Below are positions 8,145-17,200 of a stretch of DNA of 64,000 bases, piece by piece. Positions within the stretch are counted from its first letter, which is position 1; each line of letters begins with the position of its first letter. The stretch comes from Segetibacter sp. 3557_3 (lineage in GTDB: Bacteria; Bacteroidota; Bacteroidia; Chitinophagales; Chitinophagaceae): NCBI RefSeq assembly GCF_004354985.1, contig NZ_SMSK01000002.1, positions 62,001 through 126,000 on the forward strand. Direction: 5' to 3'. Under the pieces are notes generated by a model. It saw nothing but the letters and a program-made list of their open reading frames with translations, was not told the origin of the DNA and made no database searches. The position numbers and the translations under genes are program-made.

Positions 8145-10937
8145 ATGCCAAAGCCGGTTCAAATTAAGGCCGTTTACTACTTGCTTGTTACCTTACTGAT
8201 TTGTTTTCATCATCCCCTTGGCGCACAGGTAAGCCGGGGTAAAAACAAGTCTGCCATTAACTTCCGAAACAACCATCAACGGGTTGCCTCCGGAACTTCC
8301 CACACCCTTGAAATACGCAATGGAACATTATGGGCGTGGGGTAACAACCAATATGGGGTTTTCGGCAATGGCACCAATACTTCATCATCAATTCCGGTAA
8401 GGGTTGGTAACGAAGACCGTTGGACGGCCGTAGCTGTAGGGGAGGTACACTCCCTTGCTTTAAAGAGCAACGGCACTTTGTGGGCCTGGGGCTTAGGCGG
8501 TGGCGGACAGATGGGTACTGGTCCGGTAATTACCGCTATTGTTCCGATACAAGTAGGCACTGATAACGATTGGGTATACATATCTGCAGGGGGCTACAGA
8601 AGTTTTGGAATCAGGAGCAATGGAACATTATGGACGTGGGGAGCTTATGCCCTTGGTAATCTTGATACCGACTACTCCCTGGTGCCGATACAGGTTGGCT
8701 CCGATAATAAATGGACAAGTGTTCATGCAGGATATTACCATACGGTGGCCTTAAAAAGCGATGGCACCCTTTGGTCATGGGGCGAAAACGGCTACGGCCA
8801 GCTTGGCAATGGCACAGTTGGACCCATTTTTTCACCCAATCATACTCCGTCTCAGGCAGGCACGGCAACTGATTGGGTTATGGTTCGTGCAGCACAATAC
8901 CATACGGTAGCGCTTAAAGCAAATGGAACCTTATGGACATGGGGTCAAAATAGTGATGGCCACCTTGGGAACGGCACAGCGGTTAATTCAGCCATACCGA
9001 TCCAGGTCGGAACAGAAAATTCGTGGCTGTCTATTTCTGCCGGAAACGTTCATTCGCATGCCATAAAAAGTGACGGCAGCCTCTGGGGTTGGGGTAATAA
9101 TCAGAGCGGTAAACTTGGAACCGGCACAACTGTTACGGCACTTACGCCCCAGCGTATTGGCACAGATGACAATTGGATAGCCGTATATAGTTCAGCTAAC
9201 CGGACCATGGGTTTAAGGTCGGATGGTACGCTCCAGGGCTGGGGGCTCAATGCTGGTGCATTAGGCACCGGCATGCAGGTGAATGTTTTTTCGCCCCTGC
9301 CCATTAGTTCAGAAAATAGCTGGGCAGGCATTGCTCCGGGAAGTTCCCACAACCTTGCACTCAGAAGTGATGGTTCACTATGGTCATGGGGAGCCAATTT
9401 CAATGGCCAATTAGGTAATGGAAGTGTTCAACCGCTGCTGCTACCACAACGCATAGGGATGGAAAACAAATGGGTGAGTGCAAGCGCTGGAGACAGTCAT
9501 AGCCTGGGTATTAAAAGCGACGGCACACTTTGGTCATGGGGCGACAATAGCCAGGGTAAACTGGGTAATGGCAATACAAACGATATTACTGTTCCACAGC
9601 AGGTTGGAACCGGTAATACCTGGCAAATGGTTGAAGCTGGTTATTACAGCAGTTATGCTATAAAAGCTGATGGTACGCTTTGGGCCTGGGGCGAAAACAG
9701 CCGGGGTCAGCTGGGTACCGGAAACACAAGCCCGCATTTTACGCCCGTTCAGGTTGGTACCGACAATGATTGGGTCAGTATCTCTGCCGGCCAGTTTCAT
9801 GCGCTAGGTCTTAAGAGCAACGGAACTATATGGGCATGGGGTTACAACTTTTATGGGCAGTTGGGTACCGGTACCGGCGAACCGGAAAATCCAACGCCTA
9901 CACAGGTGGGAACTGACCGTAATTGGCTGACTGTAGTTGCAGGTAGTCTGCACTCTATTGCCCTGAAATCAGATGGAACAATCTGGTCGTGGGGAAGTAA
10001 CCAGAGCGGGGAGTTGGGCAATGGTACAAATACGATGTCTGCCGTACCGCTTCCTGCAGGTTTGGAAAACAGGTGGATGAGCATAGCCACCATGGATGTT
10101 CATAATCTTGGGATCAAATGCGACGGTAGTGCATGGGCATGGGGAAACAACTTTCGCGGGCAGTTTGGAAACGGTACGAATACGAACGCCACTGATCCGG
10201 TGAAAATTGCAGATGATGTGGTTTTCGTTGGTGTGGGTGGGCGTTATTCCGCAATCATTCATGGCAACCGCGGAAGTATTTGCCTCGCCGGCGAAAATGC
10301 CACTGGGCAGCTGGGAGATGCGAGTACCATCCAGCGGAATACTTTCACCTGTTTGCCGGGTATCGGGCCCCTCCCGGTCACCTTGACCTCCGTAAAGGCC
10401 TACCAACAAGGGGTTACAATCTATGTAGAATGGAACGTACAAAATGAAACCCGGGTTAAACATTATGAAGTGGAGAAGTCCGCAGATGGTATTTTGTTCT
10501 CGAACGCGGGTTTGCAATCCGCTACCGGTAACAATATGAGTTCGTTAACTTACCGGTTTGCCGACCTGAACGCACGGGCAGGTGACAACCTTTACCGCAT
10601 AAAAACGGTCGACCTGAGCGGCCTGGTCCGCTACAGTCCTGTTGTAAAAGTCGTTATCGGAAAACAGCAGCCTGGTTACCGGCTTTATCCAAACCCGGCA
10701 AGTTCGGGCAACATAAATATTCAGTTCATCAATCAGGCCGCGGGGCAGTACAGTATCAGCGTCGTTAATGCAGTCGGACAAACAATCACCAGCAAGCAGG
10801 TGATCCGTTCGGCAGGCAGTAGTACTGAACTTGTTAAGCTTACCGGGGGCCTAGCTAATGGCAAATACCTGGTTGTAATATCCGGTCCCGGTAATACAAA
10901 ACAGTCTTTCCAGGTATTGTACAAAGGCGGAAGGTAA
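8145..10937 (+). CDS. Secreted RCC1-repeat beta-propeller protein with T9SS sorting domain (paralog 2)
   Basis: 930 residues from ATG 8145. The frame is open upstream to 7971, but the ATG starts a typical signal peptide (MPKPVQIKAVYYLLVTLLIC...PLGAQ). As in its neighbour, there are 13 clear RCC1 repeats (for example ALKSDGTLWSWGENGYGQLG) plus one decayed repeat (SICLAGENATGQLG), then an FnIII-like domain and a type A T9SS domain (YRLYPNPASSG ... GKYLVVISGPG). The same domain order, repeat number and junctions (QVSRGKNKSAINFRNNHQR versus QVNRSNNKSSVPYRANYQR) show that the two genes arose by tandem duplication. The product should be cell-surface or released; its ligand is unknown. Confidence 0.9.
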   Translation: MPKPVQIKAVYYLLVTLLICFHHPLGAQVSRGKNKSAINFRNNHQRVASGTSHTLEIRNGTLWAWGNNQYGVFGNGTNTSSSIPVRVGNEDRWTAVAVGEVHSLALKSNGTLWAWGLGGGGQMGTGPVITAIVPIQVGTDNDWVYISAGGYRSFGIRSNGTLWTWGAYALGNLDTDYSLVPIQVGSDNKWTSVHAGYYHTVALKSDGTLWSWGENGYGQLGNGTVGPIFSPNHTPSQAGTATDWVMVRAAQYHTVALKANGTLWTWGQNSDGHLGNGTAVNSAIPIQVGTENSWLSISAGNVHSHAIKSDGSLWGWGNNQSGKLGTGTTVTALTPQRIGTDDNWIAVYSSANRTMGLRSDGTLQGWGLNAGALGTGMQVNVFSPLPISSENSWAGIAPGSSHNLALRSDGSLWSWGANFNGQLGNGSVQPLLLPQRIGMENKWVSASAGDSHSLGIKSDGTLWSWGDNSQGKLGNGNTNDITVPQQVGTGNTWQMVEAGYYSSYAIKADGTLWAWGENSRGQLGTGNTSPHFTPVQVGTDNDWVSISAGQFHALGLKSNGTIWAWGYNFYGQLGTGTGEPENPTPTQVGTDRNWLTVVAGSLHSIALKSDGTIWSWGSNQSGELGNGTNTMSAVPLPAGLENRWMSIATMDVHNLGIKCDGSAWAWGNNFRGQFGNGTNTNATDPVKIADDVVFVGVGGRYSAIIHGNRGSICLAGENATGQLGDASTIQRNTFTCLPGIGPLPVTLTSVKAYQQGVTIYVEWNVQNETRVKHYEVEKSADGILFSNAGLQSATGNNMSSLTYRFADLNARAGDNLYRIKTVDLSGLVRYSPVVKVVIGKQQPGYRLYPNPASSGNINIQFINQAAGQYSISVVNAVGQTITSKQVIRSAGSSTELVKLTGGLANGKYLVVISGPGNTKQSFQVLYKGGR

Positions 10938-11055
10938 TATTGTAATCATTTACTGGAATAATTCAACCTTGTACGATGAATGATGGGGGTTGAGGTGCAT
11001 TCGCGTTCACTTCAATAGAAGCGTTTAAAAATAACCAACCGTCATCCTTCACAAC

Positions 11056-11124
11056 CCAACATAAATTTAGCTGCACTCATTCAACATTTATCATCAACAT
11101 CCAACATAAATTTAGCTGCACTCA
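11056..11124. repeat. Two direct repeats, 45 bp apart
   Basis: CCAACATAAATTTAGCTGCA followed by CTCA occurs at 11056-11079 and again at 11101-11124. The surrounding bases (CATTCAAC, ATTTATC, ATCCAAC, CATCTATC) are low-complexity CAT/CAAC words that resemble, loosely, the 7-bp arrays elsewhere in the window. The repeats lie between the convergent RCC1 paralog 2 and DinB-like genes. Confidence 0.75.
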
Positions 11125-11164
11125 CTTCATTCGACATCTATCATACAACATTCAAAATAACCTC

Positions 11165-11641
11165 CTAACGCGCCCACTTCAAAATCAGCCCGATTTGTCC
11201 AAGGTGGTAGGCATCGTGGTGGACCAGGCCGGCAATATAGTATTCTTTGTTGCAGTCAGACAAACCAATCATTTCGTCGAGGTAGTCGTCGGTTTTATCC
11301 AGTAGAAATGTAATTACATCCTTATGCGAGTCTTTAAAATCGGCATACAGCTTCGGCCAGCCTGTTAATTTCAGTAACGAAACGTCCTTCCAGTTTTCGG
11401 AGCTTTCATCGGGCAGGTTACTAGTTGTGGTGTTTTCGTTTAACCGGCGCAATACTTCTTTCCGCCAAACAATCAGATGCCACACGACTTCCGCAACAGA
11501 ATGATTGTTGTCGGGCGCCCGCGTAAAAGCCTGTTCCTCACTAAGCTGATCCAGTTTCTTTGAAAAGGTTTCGTCGAGCCAGGGCTTCCCGTTAAACAGG
11601 TCGTTAAACTGGGTAATAAATGCGTTTATCCTTGTTTGCAT
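11165..11641 (-). CDS. DinB-like (DUF1569/DinB_2 type) four-helix protein
   Basis: 158 residues of predicted mostly helical protein. The DinB-superfamily metal-site pattern is present: His55 in VAEVVWHLIVW and the HHDAYHLGQIGL motif close to the C-terminus. Members are mostly putative metal-dependent enzymes, including thiol-dependent transferases, but the substrate here cannot be assigned. It is convergent with the RCC1 gene, monocistronic, and has no evident link to pectin metabolism. Confidence 0.8.
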   Translation of the reverse strand: MQTRINAFITQFNDLFNGKPWLDETFSKKLDQLSEEQAFTRAPDNNHSVAEVVWHLIVWRKEVLRRLNENTTTSNLPDESSENWKDVSLLKLTGWPKLYADFKDSHKDVITFLLDKTDDYLDEMIGLSDCNKEYYIAGLVHHDAYHLGQIGLILKWAR

Positions 11642-12161
11642 GTTGAAATTATCTAACTAAAATTAAAATATAAGGTACCAATAACCAGGTATCAGACCCC
11701 TTTGTAACCATTCCGTTTTTCAATGCTTATTCATAGGTAATACCACAATTATATTACAGCAATTGTAATCAGGTATTGAATCTTTAGATCATAAAATAAA
11801 CATCAGATCGCTTCTTTGATACGCCTGAATTATCCTGTTTATCACCAATTGCCTTACTTCAATATTGCTAAGTGCTAAGTTTCGTTTATGGTAAAGAGAA
11901 GGCGATCATTCGCCGGTTTATGCTGGCCGACATCCCATTTCAAATTGATGTAACGTTTAGCTAATCCTGGCATAACTCCACCTGGAATATGCACGGCCGC
12001 CATAGCTTAAATTAAGAAATCACCGCCATCTGGTCACGGAAATGATACCAAAAATGTTTCGGGAACGATTGCGGAGAAACTATCTCCTGCACCTCTTTTT
12101 AATATCTATATTTAATCAATATTTACAAGCTCCACTATTTCTCTTCATCGATTGAACCATT
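11642..12161. other. Intergenic region upstream of the first pectate lyase
   Basis: 520 bp between divergent genes, without a supportable gene. It should contain promoters for both, and it contains one copy of the 14-bp box described at 12060. Otherwise it is AT-rich and unremarkable. Confidence 0.6.
12060..12073 (+). promoter_or_regulatory. Putative LacI-family operator, box 1
   Basis: CGGGAACGATTGCG, 88 bp before the ATG of the pectate lyase. The same box (CGGKAACGATTGCG) occurs at 21380 upstream of GH28 and at 39879 between kdgK and eda. It is an imperfect palindrome around a central CG, as LacI-family operators usually are. Here it is also flanked by GTTTC/GAAAC arms (12056-12060 and 12076-12080). 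No LacI-type regulator gene is in the window. Confidence 0.55.
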
Positions 12162-14159
12162 ATGAATCTAACTTTTACGCCGTTTCGTGCCCTTTTGATT
12201 CTTTCTTCGTTTTTCCTGGCAACAACAAACCTAGTTGCACAACAGGTTGCATTTCCCGGTGCGGAAGGTGCCGGCAAGTATGCCACAGGAGGGAGGGGTA
12301 CACCAACTGTACCCACCACTGTTTTTGAAGTTACAAACCTCTCTGATGTAAACGCTGTTGGCAGTTTGCGGTACGCACTGACCGCTTCGGTTAATACCTT
12401 TCCACATCGTACAATTGTTTTCAGGGTGTCGGGCACGATCAACCTGCTCAGTCGACTCACTATTCCTCGCAACACTACAATTGCTGGCCAAACAGCTCCC
12501 GGTGGTGGCATCTGCCTGGCTGACCGTCCGGTGGTGATCAATGGTGACAATGTAATCATTCGCCACCTGCGGATCCGCATGGGTGATCGTTACCAGAACA
12601 ACGGATTAAACGAAACCAGTGGAGGCGATGATACCTTTGGCGACCTTGGCCACAAAAACATCATACTTGATCATTGCAGTATCAGCTGGAGCTCCGACGA
12701 AGCTTGCACAATCTACCGCGGAGACAGCGTAACAATCCAGTATTGTCTGGTATCAGAGCCACTGAATTATTCCTATCATTACGAAAATCCCGGGCCTGAT
12801 TTCCAGGAGCACGGCTATGTTGGTATCTGGGGTGCCAAAAACGGTTCGTTTCACCACAACCTGCTGGCGCATGCAAAAGGACGTATGCCGCGCTTTGCCG
12901 GGGTGAGCACTTATACGCCTGCCGTTACAGGAGTTGAGAATGTAGATTTTAGAAATAACGTGATCTATCATTGGCTTTCCTACAGTACTAACGGAGGTGA
13001 AGGCGGTAATTATAACCTCGTAAACAATTACTATAAATACGGCCCCAATACTTCAACAGGTAGCTCAAGCGGGGTACCTATCCGGAGCATGATCATGAAC
13101 CCGTCGAAGTCAGCGGCATACCCCTATCCTAAAATGTTTATTGATGGCAACCACGTTGATGGCAATCCTGCTGTTACCGCTAATAATTGGCGTGGGGTAG
13201 CGTTCGCAGGTGGAACGATGGCCGATAGCACAAATTCCAAGGTATCCACACCTTTTGAGATCTCACCAGTTACCACTCAGTCCGCAGCAGGTGCCTATGA
13301 AGTAGTATTGCAAAACGCAGGGGCAACCCTCCCCGCAAGGGATACACTGGATGAGCGCATCGTACTGAATGTGCGCAACCGCACAGGAAGGGTAATAGAC
13401 GTACAAGGTGGATTCCCGCATGGCACACCATACGCACAAACAGTTACCGCCTGGCCAACCCTTATTTCAACAACACCTCCCGCAGATACCGACCGTGATG
13501 GTATGCCGGATAACTGGGAGATTGCAAACGGTTTAAACCCTAACGATCCTGCTGATCGTAACCAGTATACCGCAAATGGCTATACCCAATTGGAGAACTA
13601 CCTGAATGGGATTACTTCAGGTGCCTTACCATTATCCCTTGTAAGTTTTACCGCGATGCGTATGCCGAAAGAAGTTCAGGCATCGTGGTCGACAGCAAGG
13701 GAAGTTAACACCAGCAGTTTCGTAGTGGAAAGAAGTAGTGATGGTGTCGTTTTCGCACCTGTTGGTACAGTAGCGGCGCGTAATACAGCACAAACAAATA
13801 CCTATAGTTTCACTGACAAGGACCCGTTAAACACGCTTGCTTTTTATCGCCTTAAAATGATCGATAAGGACGGAGCACTGAGCTATAGCCCGGTTGTAAA
13901 GGTGAACCCCTATCGTAAGATGTTGCTGTCGGTTAATCCAAACCCGGTTGTAAACGAGGTGCTGGTAAACCATGATCCTGCTGTTGCAAACAGCTTCATC
14001 CGGATTATGGCTGCTGATGGAAGGTTGGTCAGCAGTGTACGTCCGGCGCAATCCGCCACCCGTACCCGCATTAATGGTAGCTTGCTTAAGAGCGGAACTT
14101 ATTATATAGTAATGGAAAACGGTGGTGGTGAGATGACTACGCGTTTTGTAAAAAAATAA
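12162..14159 (+). CDS. Pectate lyase (PL1-type) with T9SS sorting domain
   Basis: 665 residues with an N-terminal signal peptide (ending near NLVAQQ). A right-handed beta-helix polysaccharide lyase domain (~28-390) opens with VAFPGAEGAGKYATGGRGG-type sequence and has the PL1 features TIAGQTAPGGGICL, NVIIRHLRIRMGD, ILDHCSISWSSDE and HHNLLAHAKGRMPRF, with likely Ca2+-binding acidic residues and catalytic Arg in the last. A calcium-loop segment DTDRDGMPDNWEIANGLNP follows, then an FnIII-like domain and a type A T9SS domain (LSVNPNPV ... SGTYYIVMEN). It should cleave de-esterified homogalacturonan outside the cell. A paralog lies at 19196; an operator-like box is at 12060. Confidence 0.92.
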   Translation: MNLTFTPFRALLILSSFFLATTNLVAQQVAFPGAEGAGKYATGGRGTPTVPTTVFEVTNLSDVNAVGSLRYALTASVNTFPHRTIVFRVSGTINLLSRLTIPRNTTIAGQTAPGGGICLADRPVVINGDNVIIRHLRIRMGDRYQNNGLNETSGGDDTFGDLGHKNIILDHCSISWSSDEACTIYRGDSVTIQYCLVSEPLNYSYHYENPGPDFQEHGYVGIWGAKNGSFHHNLLAHAKGRMPRFAGVSTYTPAVTGVENVDFRNNVIYHWLSYSTNGGEGGNYNLVNNYYKYGPNTSTGSSSGVPIRSMIMNPSKSAAYPYPKMFIDGNHVDGNPAVTANNWRGVAFAGGTMADSTNSKVSTPFEISPVTTQSAAGAYEVVLQNAGATLPARDTLDERIVLNVRNRTGRVIDVQGGFPHGTPYAQTVTAWPTLISTTPPADTDRDGMPDNWEIANGLNPNDPADRNQYTANGYTQLENYLNGITSGALPLSLVSFTAMRMPKEVQASWSTAREVNTSSFVVERSSDGVVFAPVGTVAARNTAQTNTYSFTDKDPLNTLAFYRLKMIDKDGALSYSPVVKVNPYRKMLLSVNPNPVVNEVLVNHDPAVANSFIRIMAADGRLVSSVRPAQSATRTRINGSLLKSGTYYIVMENGGGEMTTRFVKK

Positions 14160-14276
14160 GCTTTTTTCAGCATGGCCCTGTTTAACGGGCATCCTCATGT
14201 TTCCTCAATACGAATTGCGATAACCTGGCACCATGGCCGATACTTTTGGTGCCGCCATAATCATCAAAACTGCTAT

Positions 14277-17200
14277 ATGAAGATTTTTACCCACCCCTTC
14301 AAAGGTTTTGCCTTTGTACTCTTTTTGCTGCTGAGTTCACTTGGTGCAAACGCTTATGACCTTGTAGTCGCCAAAGATGGCAGTGGCGATTATACAACTG
14401 TCCAGGCGGCGATCAATGCAGCACCCACGGGCAGAACAGCCGCGTATACTATTTACATCAAAAATGGGAAATACAAGGAGAAGATCAATGTTCCGGCTAA
14501 TAAGCCCTTTCTCCAGTTTATAGGCGAAAGTGTTGCAAATGTTATCCTGACTTATGATGACTACTCGGGTAAACCTATGCCCGGCGGAGGTACTTATGGC
14601 ACCAGCAATTCAGCATCCGTTACCATCAATGCGGCAAACTTTACCGCCGTGAACGTTACCTTCGAAAACACAACCGGTGAAGCCCCACAGGCACTGGCGA
14701 TAAATGTAAATGCAGACCGGGCCGCGTTTAAAAACTGTCGCTTTCTTGGTGGGCAGGATACCGTGTTGACCAATGCCGCAGGAAGATTGAACTACTTCAG
14801 AAATTGTTATATAGACGGTACTGTTGACTTCATTTTTGGTAATGCAAGAGCGGTTTTCGACTCTTGCGTTATCTATGGCAAAACAAGATCATCTGCGGGA
14901 GCATCTTACATTACGGCGGCAAATACACAACAGGCAGAACCTTATGGTTATGTTTTCCGTGATAGCAAGATTCCCGCAAACCGGGGAGGGACAATTTACT
15001 TTTTAGGCCGGCCATGGCAGAACGACGCCAGCACAGCGGACGTTGCAAAATCATGGAACAAGGTCGTGTTCCTGAACACGGTTATGAGTTCATCGATACA
15101 GCCTGCGGGCTGGTCAACCTGGGATGCTGGAACCGATGTAACCAAAATAACCTATGCTGAATACAAAAGCAGGAAGTTTGATGGTAGCCTTGTTGATGTG
15201 AGCCAACGTGTTCCCTGGTCGAATCAGCTTACCGATGCAGAAGCCCAGGTGTTTTACAACAACACAACGTTATTCGGTAACTGGGACCCGTGTACAACAA
15301 CACCTGATTTCTGCGCTTATGTTCCCGCACCCATCGCCGTCACCAACTTTAGAGGAGTTAAAGGCACGAGCACAACAAACTTTACCTGGAACATGAGCTG
15401 GGCGATACCGCAGGTGAAATTTGAGGTGTTGAGAAGTGCGGATAAAGTCACCTTTACACCAGTAAGTGAGCAAACTTCGTCAAACGACTCACTCATCAAT
15501 TTCAGTTATAGCGAAACAATTCCTCCGCCAGGTGTAACCTATCATTACCTGGTCAGAGCGTCAAAGCAGGGCTACGAGACCCATATTTCAAGCGATACTG
15601 TTTCAATTTCAAGTACACCGACCATCAACGTCACGGGTTCATTTGGCAGCTTTATCCAGGGTTTAGGTACCCCGTCAACTTCGCAATCCTATGTTGTTTC
15701 AGGTAGCAGCTTAACAGGCAACCTGGTGGTTCTGGCACCCCAGAATTACCAACTTTCAACAGACGGGGTCAACTGGTCCTCAGGCAGGTCCTTTGTGCCC
15801 GATGCTCTCGGGAATGTTCCCAATACTTCCATATCGGTACGGCTTAATGCAACAACAGCGGGTACTTATAATGGGCAGATTATCCATTCCAGTACAGGTG
15901 CCGATAGCGTGCGTGTTAGCGTTACCGGTACCGTTCAAAATGATCCCTTGACCGTCTCGTCGATTCTCGAGTGGTGGCCAATGACAACCAATAACCAGGA
16001 TAGCGCTTCAGTAAGGTCAGCAGGGGTAATTGGAACGACACCCATATTCAGCCGGCTTACACTTTCAAACGGCACCACTGTACCTGCCGTACCGGCATAT
16101 TCGCCAACGTTCGGGCAAGCCTTCGCGGTAACCCCTGATGGATTATGGACGACCGGAGCTGGCGGACCCGGCGGTAACCTAAACCGGACTTTTTACGAAC
16201 AGTTTACATTGAAGGCTGCCGGCACACATACCCTGAGGGTAGACTCCCTGATCCTGAACAGCTCTTTTTACAATACAGAAAGCAATACACGGTTTGCCGT
16301 TGTTTATTCAAAAACAGGCTTTACAACCGCCGACTCAACCAGCGTAACCGGCGGTGTCGGACCCGATGGTTTGCAGCTTCCGGCAACAGCAAACGGCGAT
16401 TATCCTACCCCCGTGTTACTTGCAAACGAAACGTCCGGAACAAACAGGAATTATCGCTTTGCGCTGGCGGGCGGTACAGGTGTGTCCGTAAATGCAGGAG
16501 ATTCATTAGTGATCAGGTTGTACTACAGCAGCGGTAGCGGCAGCAATGGCCGGTATGCAAAACTTAAAAATGTACAATTAAAAGGACTTGCAACCGCCAA
16601 CCCGGTATCAGGCGACTACCGCTCACGACAAAGCGGCGACTGGACAAACCTCTCTACCTGGGAGCGTTACGATGGCAGTAACTGGATTACTCCCGCTCCG
16701 GCATACCCCGTATATAATAATTCGGGCACAACAACCATCTTGAACGGTCATGCCGTAACGGTTTCTGCAAGCCTTACAAATGGTAGTGGATATATTCATC
16801 TAACGAAAGTAAACAGGGGTGGACAGCTCATTGTTAGCAATGGTGCAAGTTTGAACCTCGCGAATGATGGTGCACCATCCACGGCAACCACCGACCTGCA
16901 GGTAGATGGTACGTTTACCTTGTTTGGAGGACTGTTTACAAACGGCAATGTTTCCGTTGTTGTAAACGGAACATTTGTAAACTCCGGAACAAATATGAAT
17001 CTCAGCAATGGGGGAGACTCCGTATTTGTTGGAGAAAATGCAACCTGGCAGCACAATGTAAATAATGGCAATACACCTGCACGTATGGTTTGGGCACCTA
17101 CCTCACTATTCTTGATCACCGGCATAACCACAAACCAGACAGGGATCTTCAAAAAGGAAATTCGTTATGGCAATATTGAGTGGAACAATACGGGCCAAAC

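Noticed and set aside
9969-10517. 182-codon minus-strand frame inside RCC1 paralog 2
   Set aside because: It is antisense to clear RCC1 repeats, without signal, start context or recognisable domain.
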